Shown here: positions 15,202 through 23,085 of the stretch, piece after piece
Layout of the letters: each line of letters opens with the position of its first letter
Position numbering within the stretch: position 1 is the stretch's first letter
Origin: JACDAV01 sp036556145
GTDB lineage: Bacteria > Chloroflexota > Limnocylindria > Limnocylindrales > CSP1-4
DNA length: 32,417 bases
Assembly (NCBI GenBank): GCA_036556145.1
Contig: DATBKB010000028.1
Span: 1-32,417, forward strand
Direction of reading: 5' to 3'
Made by a program: the position numbers and the translations under genes
Notes under the pieces: model-generated
Database searches by the model: none
Seen by the model: the letters and a program-made list of their open reading frames with translations, nothing else
Told to the model about the DNA's origin: nothing

Positions 15202-15220
15202 CCGAGCCTCGAGTGTTCTA

Positions 15221-15256
15221 GAAGGGGGCGCCTGGCCTTCGGCCGGCGCCCCCTTC
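15221..15256 (+). terminator. Strong hairpin between SBP-2 and the permease genes
   Basis: A 12-bp stem, GAAGGGGGCGCC with GGCGCCCCCTTC, is extended inside by GGCC/GGCC around a TTC loop, with a single T bulge. It lies 20 bp after the SBP-2 stop and 44 bp before the permease start. It probably acts as a partial terminator or mRNA-stabilising end, so that the binding proteins are made in excess of the membrane subunits. Confidence 0.6.
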
Positions 15257-15300
15257 GCCTATCCGGCCTTCCGTTCCAGGAGGTCGATCGACCGCCAGCG

Positions 15301-16377
15301 ATGATCCGCTTCGTCGTTCGCCGGCTGCTCTCCAGCATTCCCGTGCTGCTCGGGGTCGTGCTCCTCGTGTTCATCCTCGCCCGGGTGATCCCCGGCGACC
15401 CCTGCCGCGCAGCCCTCGGCGAACGAGCGACCGACGCGGTGTGCAACGACTTCGAGGCACGCTACGGCCTCGACCAGCCGCTCCCGGTCCAGTTCGGGAT
15501 CTACATGGTCAAGCTGGCCGGCGGGGACCTCGGCAGCTCGATCCGGTTCGGCCGCCCGGTCGCCGACATCCTCGCAGAGCGGCTGCCGCTCACCATCGAG
15601 CTCACCCTGTTCGCGCTCACCTTCGCGACGTTTTTCGGGGTGATCCTCGGGATCGTCTCGGCCCTCCGACGAAACTCCCCGACGGACGTCGGGACGATGA
15701 TCGTCGCGAATCTCGGCGTCTCGACACCCGTGTTCGTCCTCGGCCTCCTGCTTGCGATCGTGTTCTCCAACTGGCTCCAGGACACGCCACTGCGGATGCC
15801 GCCATCGGGGCGCTTGACGGCCGGCCTGAGCGTCGTCCCGCTGGCGACCGCGTGGGGGCTCAAGGAGCTCCACGGTCCGCTGCGTGGCCTGCTCGACTTC
15901 GCCTCGAACATGTACCTGTTCAACACGCTCGTCACAGGGCAATGGAACGTCTTCTGGGACGCCGTCAGGCATCTCATCCTTCCCGCCGTCGCCGTCGGGA
16001 CGATCCCGCTCGCGATCATCGCCCGGATGACGCGCTCCAGCCTCCTCGAGGTCCTCGGTCTCGATTACATCCGCACGGCTCGGGCCAAGGGCCTGCGGGA
16101 GCGGCTGGTCGTCGTGCGTCACGGGTTGCGCAACGCGATGCTGCCGGTCGTGACCGTCATCGGCCTGTCGCTCGGCGCCCTGCTATCCGGAGCCGTCCTC
16201 ACGGAATCGATCTTCAACCTCGCCGGCATCGGGCGGACGATCGTCGAGGCGATCACCGGGCGCGACTACATCGTCATCCAGGGGGTCACGATCGTCATCG
16301 CGATCGGCTACCTGCTGGTGAACCTCATCGTCGACGTGTCGTACGCCTTCCTCGACCCCCGGATCCGGTTGTCGTGA
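15301..16377 (+). CDS. dppB: ABC transporter permease, DppB type
   Basis: A 358-residue inner-membrane subunit forming half of the translocation pore. The N-terminus MIRFVVRRLLSSIPVLLGVV and the RVIPGDPC segment are typical of DppB/OppB. The periplasmic region carries RYGLDQPLPVQF and LGSSIRFGRPV. The EAA-type coupling loop is YIRTARAKGLRERLVVVRHGLRNAMLPV, followed by GAVLTESIFNLAGIGRTIVEAI and the C-terminal AFLDPRIRLS. AGGAGGT lies 16 nt before the ATG, rather far, but no other start fits the conserved N-terminus. It is 7 bp from dppC and downstream of the hairpin that separates it from SBP-2. Confidence 0.93.
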   Translation: MIRFVVRRLLSSIPVLLGVVLLVFILARVIPGDPCRAALGERATDAVCNDFEARYGLDQPLPVQFGIYMVKLAGGDLGSSIRFGRPVADILAERLPLTIELTLFALTFATFFGVILGIVSALRRNSPTDVGTMIVANLGVSTPVFVLGLLLAIVFSNWLQDTPLRMPPSGRLTAGLSVVPLATAWGLKELHGPLRGLLDFASNMYLFNTLVTGQWNVFWDAVRHLILPAVAVGTIPLAIIARMTRSSLLEVLGLDYIRTARAKGLRERLVVVRHGLRNAMLPVVTVIGLSLGALLSGAVLTESIFNLAGIGRTIVEAITGRDYIVIQGVTIVIAIGYLLVNLIVDVSYAFLDPRIRLS

Positions 16378-16384
16378 GCGGCCG

Positions 16385-17350
16385 ATGACGGTCACCGCGG
16401 AGCCGCTGCCCGAGCTTGCCGCCGAAACCCTCGTTCGGGCCAGGCCGGCGAACCTCTGGCGCGACACCCTCGCCAACGTCCTCCGGCAGCGCTCGGCTGC
16501 CGTCGGGCTGGCGATCCTGACGGCGCTGTTCCTTGTTGCGATCTTCGCCGACTTCATCGCGCCGTACCCGCCGACCCTGTCGATGCTCGACCTGCCTGTC
16601 CCCGAGAAGGTCAACCGGCAGGATCCGGCCTCGCTACGACCGTGCATCCACCTGCTGGGGTGCCCGGCCAGTCGACCGCAGCACCTCTTCGGGCTGGATG
16701 GCAACCTTCGCGACGAGTTCAGCCGAGTCGTCCACGGCTCCCGGGTATCGCTCCAGATCGGGTTCCTCACCGTGGGATTCGCGATCGTCCTCGGGACGCT
16801 GATCGGAGCGATCGCCGGCTATGCGGGTGGTTGGGTCGACAACCTCCTGATGCGCCTCATGGACATCCTCCTCTCGTTCCCGAGCCTCCTCCTCGCCATC
16901 GCGATCGTCACGGTCCTCGGGTCCAGCCTCCTGAACGCGCAGCTCGCGATCGGCATCGTGGCCATCCCGATCTACGCGCGCGTCATGCGCGCCTCCGTCC
17001 TGGCGACACGGGAAGCGGATTACATCGCCGCGTCCAGGGCGCTCGGCGAGTCGTCGGTCGGGGTCTTGTTCCGCCGAATCCTGCCGAACTCGCTGACGCC
17101 CCTGATCGTCCAGGGGACGCTCGGCATCGGCGGAGCGATCCTCGAGGTTGCGGCCCTGTCGTTCATCGGCCTGGGCGCAAGCCGCGAGGTCGCCGAATGG
17201 GGCGGCATGATCGCGCTCGACCGGAATCTCATCAACCCTGCGCCGCACCTGCTGCTGTTCCCCGGCCTGGCGATCACGCTGACGGTTCTCGGGTTCAACC
17301 TCCTCGGCGACGGGCTGCGCGACGCCCTCGATCCGCGCCTCAATCGCTAG
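16385..17350 (+). CDS. dppC: ABC transporter permease, DppC type
   Basis: A 321-residue partner permease. An N-terminal cytosolic stretch leads to AVGLAILTALFLVAIFADFIAPYPP, the usual first membrane segment and APYPP motif. An extra loop with two cysteines (PCIHLLGCPASRPQHLFG) precedes the standard DEFSRVVHGSRVSLQIGF. The coupling region is ADYIAASRALGESSVGVLFRRILPNS, and the protein ends in GDGLRDALDPRLNR, the classic DppC C-terminus. ATG start 7 bp after dppB; the dppD gene follows after 6 bp, so the genes are probably translationally linked. Confidence 0.93.
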   Translation: MTVTAEPLPELAAETLVRARPANLWRDTLANVLRQRSAAVGLAILTALFLVAIFADFIAPYPPTLSMLDLPVPEKVNRQDPASLRPCIHLLGCPASRPQHLFGLDGNLRDEFSRVVHGSRVSLQIGFLTVGFAIVLGTLIGAIAGYAGGWVDNLLMRLMDILLSFPSLLLAIAIVTVLGSSLLNAQLAIGIVAIPIYARVMRASVLATREADYIAASRALGESSVGVLFRRILPNSLTPLIVQGTLGIGGAILEVAALSFIGLGASREVAEWGGMIALDRNLINPAPHLLLFPGLAITLTVLGFNLLGDGLRDALDPRLNR

Positions 17351-17356
17351 CGCCGA

Positions 17357-18568
17357 ATGCCAGCGAAGACACCGTCGACTCTCGGCCCGCGACTCGACCA
17401 GACCGTCGTCGAGGAGCTCGTCCCCGCCTCGGCCCGCCGGGCCCGGAAGCCGCGGGGCGAGCGGCCGCTGCTCGAGGTCAAGGGCCTGCGGACGTCGTTC
17501 CACACCCGTGACGGCGTCGTGCGGGCGGTCGACGGCATCGACTTCCACGTCGATCGGGGCGAGATCATGGGCCTCGTCGGCGAGTCCGGCTGCGGCAAGA
17601 GCGTGACGAGCCTCTCGATCATGCGGCTCGTCGCCCGGCCGGGCCGCGTCGAGGCGGGCGAGATCCTGTTCGACGGCCACGACCTGCTGAGGATCTCGGA
17701 CGAGGCGATGCGCCGTGTCCGCGGCGAGCAGATCTCGATGATCTTCCAGCAGCCGACGTCGGCGCTGAACCCGGTGTGGGACGTCGGCCGGCAGATCGGC
17801 GAGGTGCTCGAGCTGCACCGGAACATGAAGCGCCGCGCCGCTCGCCTCCGGGCGCTCGAGCTGCTGCGGATGGTCGGCATTCCCGATCCGGAGCGGCGTC
17901 TGAAGGCCTACCCGCACGAGATGTCGGGCGGCATGGCCCAGCGGGTGATGATCGCCATGGCCCTCGCCTGCGAGCCGGACCTGCTCATCGCCGACGAGCC
18001 CACCACCGCCCTCGACGTGACGATCCAGGCGCAGATCCTCGACCTCATCCGGAACCTCCGCGACGAGACCGGCACGGCGGTCATCCTCATCACCCACGAC
18101 CTCGGCGTCGTCGCCGAGATGTGCGATCGGGTCGCGGTGATGTACGCCGGCGAGATCGTCGAGCAGACCGACGTCGTGTCGCTGTTCCGGGATCCGCTGC
18201 ACCCGTACACGCGCGGGCTCATCGGGTCGATCCCGGTCGTCGGCACGATGCGCGAGGAGCTGTCCGTCATCCCCGGCAACGTGCCCAACCTCATCGACCT
18301 GCCGCCGGGCTGCCGCTTCGCGCCGCGGTGCGCTGCGCGCGTCGCGGAGAACGTCGTCCTGGCCGAGGGCCACCACCCGGCGCTGCAGCCCGTCGGGCAG
18401 GGGCACGACGTCCGCTGCTGGCTCTACCACGACGAGGCGGGCCGGCTCCTGCCGCGCGCCGCCGCGGCCGTCGCCGCCGGCCGCTCCGTGGCGGAGGCGT
18501 CCCGTGCCGCGGACCACACGGGGATCGGCGCCCCGACCCCGGCGGCGGACGAGGTCGCGCCGGGATGA
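17357..18568 (+). CDS. dppD: ABC transporter ATPase, DppD type
   Basis: A 403-residue ATP-hydrolysing subunit. After a variable 36-residue N-terminus come LLEVKGLRTSFHTRDGVV, Walker A GESGCGKS (75-82), the Q-loop MIFQQPTSALNP, the signature MSGGMAQRV, Walker B LLIADEPTTALD and the switch His in LITHDLGVVAEM. The C-terminal oligopeptide-transporter domain has GCRFAPRC and VRCWLY, but the Cys normally found between them is missing: the segment reads AARVAENVVLAEGHHP. That leaves three of the usual four cysteines, which in some DppD proteins hold an iron-sulfur cluster. An Ala/Arg-rich tail follows. The stop overlaps the next ATG by 4 nt (ATGA). Confidence 0.93.
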   Translation: MPAKTPSTLGPRLDQTVVEELVPASARRARKPRGERPLLEVKGLRTSFHTRDGVVRAVDGIDFHVDRGEIMGLVGESGCGKSVTSLSIMRLVARPGRVEAGEILFDGHDLLRISDEAMRRVRGEQISMIFQQPTSALNPVWDVGRQIGEVLELHRNMKRRAARLRALELLRMVGIPDPERRLKAYPHEMSGGMAQRVMIAMALACEPDLLIADEPTTALDVTIQAQILDLIRNLRDETGTAVILITHDLGVVAEMCDRVAVMYAGEIVEQTDVVSLFRDPLHPYTRGLIGSIPVVGTMREELSVIPGNVPNLIDLPPGCRFAPRCAARVAENVVLAEGHHPALQPVGQGHDVRCWLYHDEAGRLLPRAAAAVAAGRSVAEASRAADHTGIGAPTPAADEVAPG

Positions 18569-19671
18569 GCGCGGTGGCCACGTCGCGCACGACGCCGGCG
18601 CCGGGGTCGCGGCCGGGCGACGCCGAGGCGCCCCTCGTCGAGGTCCGCGGGCTCGTCAAGCACTTCCCGATCAAGGGCGGGATCCTGCAGCGGACGATCG
18701 GCGTCGTCCAGGCGGTCGACGGCGTGAACTTCGAGGTCCGCCGGGGGGAGACGCTCGGCCTCGTCGGCGAGTCGGGCTGCGGCAAGACGACGGTCGGGCG
18801 GCTGCTCCTGCGGCTCATCGAGCCGACCGCGGGGTCGATCCTCTTCGAGGGCCAGGACATCACGACGCTCCGAGGCGCGGCCCTGACCAGGATCCGCCGC
18901 GAGATGCAGATCATCTTCCAGGACCCGTACGCGTCCCTCGACCCGCGCACCCCCATCGGCGACAGCATCGGCGAGGGGTTGCGGATCCACCGCCTCGGGA
19001 CGCCGGCGGAGCGGCGCGAGAAGGTCCGCCGGATGATGGAGCTCGTCGGCCTCGCGCCGTACCACGCCCGCCGCTACCCGCACGAGTTCTCGGGCGGCCA
19101 GCGGCAGCGCATCGGCATCGCCCGCGCCCTCGTCCTCGAGCCGAAGCTCGTCGTCTGCGACGAGCCGGTGTCGGCGCTCGACGTCTCGATCCAGGCCCAG
19201 GTGCTCAACCTCCTGAAGTCGCTCCAGCGCGAGCTCCACCTGACGTACGTCTTCATCGCCCACAACATGGGCGTCGTCGAGCACATCAGCGACCGGGTCG
19301 CGGTGATGTACCTCGGCACGGTCGTCGAGGTCGCCGAGCGCCGCGAGATGTTCCGCGACCCGGAGCACCCCTACACCCAGGCGCTGATGTCGGCGATCCC
19401 GATCCCAGACCCGGAGCAGCGCCGCCAGCGGGTCATCCTGAAGGGCGATGTGCCCTCACCCGTCCGGCCGCCGAGCGGCTGCCGGTTCAACCCGCGCTGC
19501 CAGCTCCGGGCGGAGCTGGGCGGACCGGACATCTGCTGGCAGCAGGAGCCGCCGCTCGAGCCGGTGGGCCGGCCGGGCGAGGCCGGCGCGGACCACATCG
19601 CCGCGTGCCACTTCCGCGGCGCGGGCAGCGAGGAGCGCCTGCGGGCGGTCCGGCGCACGCCGGCGAGCTGA
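18565..19671 (+). CDS. dppF: ABC transporter ATPase, DppF type
   Basis: A 368-residue second ATPase beginning MSAVATSRTTPAPGS. Family blocks are LVEVRGLVKHFPIKGGILQRT, Walker A GESGCGKTT, MQIIFQDPYASLDPR, the signature FSGGQRQRIGIARAL, VVCDEPVSALDVSIQAQ and the switch AHNMGVVEHI. The C-terminal domain keeps all four cysteines (GCRFNPRC, DICWQQ, AACHF), unlike its DppD partner. The start overlaps dppD, completing the SBP-1/SBP-2/B/C/D/F operon. The 23-bp gap to the convergent lipoprotein gene has a weak CCGGC/GCCGG stem that may terminate transcription. Confidence 0.93.
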   Translation: MSAVATSRTTPAPGSRPGDAEAPLVEVRGLVKHFPIKGGILQRTIGVVQAVDGVNFEVRRGETLGLVGESGCGKTTVGRLLLRLIEPTAGSILFEGQDITTLRGAALTRIRREMQIIFQDPYASLDPRTPIGDSIGEGLRIHRLGTPAERREKVRRMMELVGLAPYHARRYPHEFSGGQRQRIGIARALVLEPKLVVCDEPVSALDVSIQAQVLNLLKSLQRELHLTYVFIAHNMGVVEHISDRVAVMYLGTVVEVAERREMFRDPEHPYTQALMSAIPIPDPEQRRQRVILKGDVPSPVRPPSGCRFNPRCQLRAELGGPDICWQQEPPLEPVGRPGEAGADHIAACHFRGAGSEERLRAVRRTPAS

Positions 19672-19694
19672 CCGGCCCCCCCGGGAGCGCCGGG

Positions 19695-20297
19695 CTAGCG
19701 GACGAGGCCGCCGGTCTGGCGGATCGCCTCCGGGACGAGGTCGGCGACCTGCGGCTGAACCGCCGCGTAGTCGCGCATCCCCTCGGTGATCGTCGTGAAC
19801 CCGGCCTCGATCGCGCTCGCGTCGCCCTTGTCGATCCCGTCGCGGATCCGCACGGCGCCGTCGCGGAGCTTCGTCAGCGCGGCGACGAGCGGCCGCCCGA
19901 GCTCCGGGAACGTCTTGGCCTCGAGCGTCCGGGCGTTCTCGAGGTTGCGCTCGAGGAAGTCCGCGAGCTCGTCCGCGACCGACCGGATCTCGGCGACGTC
20001 CTCCCGCTGGACGGCCCCGCCGAGCTCGCCGATCGCCTTGCCGAGCTCGCCGTGCATCGCGCCGAGCCGGATGATCGCCCGGGCGACGTCCTCCGGCCAC
20101 GGCGTCGGCGTGGGCGTGGCCGGCCCGACCAGGGCGCTGCCGGTCGGCGAAGCCGGCGGGGCAGTCGGCGATCCGGTGGCCTGATTCGAGCCGCACGCGG
20201 CGGCCATCGCCGCCACGATCAGCGCAACGACCATGGCCGGCATCGTCGCGAGGTCGGGGCGGCGCGAAGCCGGAACGCGGGGACGCGGGGTCGCCAT
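19695..20297 (-). CDS. Small helical lipoprotein of unknown function
   Basis: A 200-residue product with an Arg-rich N-terminus, a hydrophobic core (MVVALIVAAMAAAC) and a lipobox Cys. A Pro/Thr/Ala-rich tether follows, then about 130 residues that look mainly alpha-helical (AIIRLGAMHGELGKAIGEL, VADELADFLERNLENA, KLRDGAVRIRDGIDKGD). It should sit on the outer face of the cytoplasmic membrane. I do not recognise the family. It lies 17 bp after the second operon's DppF gene in the same direction and is probably cotranscribed, so an accessory role in that transporter is possible but unproven. The ATG at 20297 is chosen; an ATG nearer the hydrophobic core would also give a workable signal peptide. 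Confidence 0.75.
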   Translation of the reverse strand: MATPRPRVPASRRPDLATMPAMVVALIVAAMAAACGSNQATGSPTAPPASPTGSALVGPATPTPTPWPEDVARAIIRLGAMHGELGKAIGELGGAVQREDVAEIRSVADELADFLERNLENARTLEAKTFPELGRPLVAALTKLRDGAVRIRDGIDKGDASAIEAGFTTITEGMRDYAAVQPQVADLVPEAIRQTGGLVR

Positions 20298-20314
20298 GCG
20301 CAGCGGCGCGGCCG

Positions 20315-21955
20315 CTACTCCTCGCCCACGGCGACGGCCGTCTGGAGGGCGCTCGTCTCCTTCGCCGCCTGGCCGATCCGGTCGGTCGAGATCTCCTCGG
20401 CGTAGTGGCACGCGGCCTGGTGACCGCCGCCCACGTCGCGCAGGAGCGGCTCCTCGGTCACGCAGCGCTCCGGGTTGCCGAGCTGCTCACGCAGCCAGCA
20501 GCGGGTGTGGAATCGGCAGCCCGACGGGGGCGCGACGGGCGACGGGACATCGCCGCGGAGGACGAGTCGCTTCCGGCGACGGCGTGGATCGGGCGCCGGC
20601 ACGGCCGAAAGCAGCGCCACTGAGTAGGGGTGGCGCGGCTCCCGGTAGAGATCGACCGCCGTCGCGAGCTCGACGATCTTGCCGAGGTACATGACGCCGA
20701 CGCGGTCGCTGACGTACTCGACGACCGAGAGGTTGTGGCTGATGAAGAGGTACGTGAGGTTGAAGTCGCGGCGGAGGTCGAGCAGCAGGTTGAGGACCTG
20801 GCTCTGGATCGACACGTCGAGCGCCGACACCGGCTCGTCGCAGACGATGAAGTCCGGTCGCAGCGCGAGCGCCCGGGCGATCCCGATGCGCTGCCGCTGG
20901 CCGCCGCTGAACTCGTGCGGATAGCGCCGCGTGTACTCGCGTCGCAGGCCGACGTTCTCGAGGGAGTCCTCGACGAGCTTGTCGCGGGTCTTGCGGTCCT
21001 TCACGCCCTGGGCGAGCAGGCCTTCGCCGATGATGTCGCTGACCGGCATCCGCGGATTGAGCGAGCCGAACGGGTCCTGGAAGATGATCTGCATCCGCCG
21101 GCGGAGCGGAATCATGTCGGGCTGGTCGACGTCGGTCAGCTCGTAGCCCTCGAAGATCACGCGGCCGGCGGTCGGCGGCGTGAGCTGGAGGAGCGAGCGG
21201 CCGAGCGTCGTCTTCCCGCAGCCCGACTCGCCGACGAGGCTCAGGACCTCGCCCTGGCGGACCTCGAAGTCGACGCCGTCGACCGCGTACACCGTGGCGA
21301 TCTGGCGCCGCAGCAGGCCGCCGTAGATCGGGAAGTGCTTCTTCAGGCCCTCGACGACGAGCAGCGGACCGGTGCCGTTCTCGCGTCCCTCCTGCTGCGT
21401 CGTGGCGGTCCACCAGTTGCGCGCAAGGCCGACAGGCCGCTCGAGGGGATCGGGCCGGAACCACCGCAGGCTCGCCAGGAGGTTGACGCCGATGATCAGC
21501 CCGAGGACGGCCGGGATGACCGTGGCGATGAACGCGAAGAACGCGAGGTTGCCGGTCACGCCGAGGGCGCCCGTCGCGAGGCCGAACAGGATGTAGCCGT
21601 TGAGGACCACGAGGACACCCGCGATCGCGAGGCCGGCGAGGAGCGCGATCCGGTTGCGGTGCCGCATCCGGCGGGCGGTGACGACCGAGGCGACGCCCAT
21701 CACGGCGAGATATCCGAGCCCGCCGAAGACCAGCGGTCCGCGCAGCACGGATCCGGTGAGCAGCAGCAGCCCGATCGCAAGGGCGATGAACATCAGCACG
21801 CCGTGCACGAGCAGGACGGTCCGGGCCCGGCGCACCGCCGGCGGCGGCCGCTGCGGCAGCCGGCGCTTGACGACGACCCCGTCCGAGCCCGCGGACCCGC
21901 CAGCGGCGGGCGCGGCGCCGGGACGCGTTGCCGGGTCCCCGGTTCGCGCGGTCAT
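20315..21955 (-). CDS. dppF: DppF-type ABC ATPase with an N-terminal four-helix membrane domain
   Basis: A 546-residue protein, about 180 longer than a usual DppF. Residues 1-45 are Ala/Pro/Arg rich. Residues about 46-162 form four hydrophobic segments (for example VLMFIALAIGLLLLTG and FIATVIPAVLGLIIGVNLLA). The ATPase starts at about 197 (LLVVEGLKKHFPIYGGLLRRQ) with Walker A GESGCGKTT (242-250), MQIIFQDPFGSLNPR, FSGGQRQRIGIARALAL, VCDEPVSALDVSIQSQ and the switch SHNLSVVEYV. Its C-terminal four-cysteine motif is complete. The ATG overlaps the dppD stop (ATGA), and the hydrophobic region is in the same frame without a stop, so this is a real fusion. ATPases of this family normally have no membrane segments. 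The added domain's function is unknown. Confidence 0.9.
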   Translation of the reverse strand: MTARTGDPATRPGAAPAAGGSAGSDGVVVKRRLPQRPPPAVRRARTVLLVHGVLMFIALAIGLLLLTGSVLRGPLVFGGLGYLAVMGVASVVTARRMRHRNRIALLAGLAIAGVLVVLNGYILFGLATGALGVTGNLAFFAFIATVIPAVLGLIIGVNLLASLRWFRPDPLERPVGLARNWWTATTQQEGRENGTGPLLVVEGLKKHFPIYGGLLRRQIATVYAVDGVDFEVRQGEVLSLVGESGCGKTTLGRSLLQLTPPTAGRVIFEGYELTDVDQPDMIPLRRRMQIIFQDPFGSLNPRMPVSDIIGEGLLAQGVKDRKTRDKLVEDSLENVGLRREYTRRYPHEFSGGQRQRIGIARALALRPDFIVCDEPVSALDVSIQSQVLNLLLDLRRDFNLTYLFISHNLSVVEYVSDRVGVMYLGKIVELATAVDLYREPRHPYSVALLSAVPAPDPRRRRKRLVLRGDVPSPVAPPSGCRFHTRCWLREQLGNPERCVTEEPLLRDVGGGHQAACHYAEEISTDRIGQAAKETSALQTAVAVGEE

Positions 21956-23085
21956 GCCGGCTGGCCCGCGGCGGGCGATTCGACGGCGGCAGCCGGGGCC
22001 TCCGCGCCGGCGGCCCGTGCCTGGAGGACCGCGAGCTGCTTCTGGAAGCGCTCGAGCGACACCGGGTTGGCCTGCTTCGTGTGGAGCAGGCAGCGGGCGT
22101 GACGCCCGCCGCCGATCGAGTAAAGCTCGGGGGGCTCGCGCTGGCAGAGGTCCCACGCAAACGGGCAGCGCGGCTGGAACCGGCAGGCCGGCGGCAGGTG
22201 GAACGGCGATGGCACCGTGCCCTTGATCGCCGAGAGCCGCCCGCCGCGCTTGTCGACCGAGGGGATCGACTCGATGAGGCCCATCGTGTAGGGCATCCGC
22301 GGCGAGAGCAGGACCTCCTCGACCGTCCCCTCCTCGACCGCCTGGCCGGCGTACATGACGAGGACGTTGCGGACCATGTCGGCGACGACGCCGAGGTCGT
22401 GGGTGATGAGGATCAGCGACGACTTCGTCCGCGCCTGGATCGTCTTGAGCAGCTCGAGGATCTGCGCCTGGATCGTCACGTCGAGGGCCGTCGTCGGCTC
22501 GTCGGCGATGAGCAGCTTCGGCTCGCACGAGATCGCCATCGCGATCATGACGCGCTGGCGCATGCCGCCCGACAGCTCGTGGGGGTACTGCTTGACCCGC
22601 CGCTCCGGCGTCGGAATCCCGACGAGCTTGAGCGACTCGATCGCTCGATCCCAGCTCGCCTTCCGGCTGAGCTTCAGGTGGAGCCGGACCTGCTCGGCGA
22701 TCTGGTCGCCGACGGTGAAGACCGGGTTGAGCGAGGTGAGCGGCTCCTGGAAGATCATCGCGATGTCGTTGCCGCGGATGTGGCGCATCTCGGTCTCGGT
22801 CAGCCCGAGCAGCTCGCGGCCGTTGAACCAGATCTCGCCGTCGACGATCTGGGCCGGCGGGATCTCGAGCAGGCGCATGATCGTCAGGGCGGTGACGCTC
22901 TTGCCGGAGCCGGATTCGCCCACGATGCCGAGGGTTTCCCCGCGCCGCAGCTGGAACGACACGCCGTCGACCGCCGGGACGACGCCGTCCATGACCCGGA
23001 AGTGGGTGACGAGGTTGCGGACGTCGAGCAGGATGTCCGAGGGCGGCGGGCTACCCTTGGCCGCCGTCGTGAGGACCTCGGTCAT
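21952..23085 (-). CDS. dppD: ABC transporter ATPase, DppD type (second operon)
   Basis: A 377-residue ATPase starting MTEVLTTAAKGSPPPSD. Blocks: LLDVRNLVTHFRVMDGVV, Walker A GESGSGKS, MIFQEPLTSLNPVFTVG, LSGGMRQRVMIAMAI, LLIADEPTTALDVTIQAQ and ITHDLGVVADM. All four C-terminal cysteines are kept (ACRFQPRC, WDLCQRE, ARCLL). The tail is Ala rich. The ATG overlaps the dppC stop by 4 nt, and its own stop overlaps the dppF fusion. It drives import of the ligand bound by the canonical binding protein at the head of the operon. Confidence 0.93.
   Translation of the reverse strand: MTEVLTTAAKGSPPPSDILLDVRNLVTHFRVMDGVVPAVDGVSFQLRRGETLGIVGESGSGKSVTALTIMRLLEIPPAQIVDGEIWFNGRELLGLTETEMRHIRGNDIAMIFQEPLTSLNPVFTVGDQIAEQVRLHLKLSRKASWDRAIESLKLVGIPTPERRVKQYPHELSGGMRQRVMIAMAISCEPKLLIADEPTTALDVTIQAQILELLKTIQARTKSSLILITHDLGVVADMVRNVLVMYAGQAVEEGTVEEVLLSPRMPYTMGLIESIPSVDKRGGRLSAIKGTVPSPFHLPPACRFQPRCPFAWDLCQREPPELYSIGGGRHARCLLHTKQANPVSLERFQKQLAVLQARAAGAEAPAAAVESPAAGQPA

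Noticed and set aside
16634..18517. Long minus-strand frame (627 codons) opposite dppC and dppD
   Set aside because: Asp/Arg/His-rich antisense shadow of two well-conserved transporter genes.
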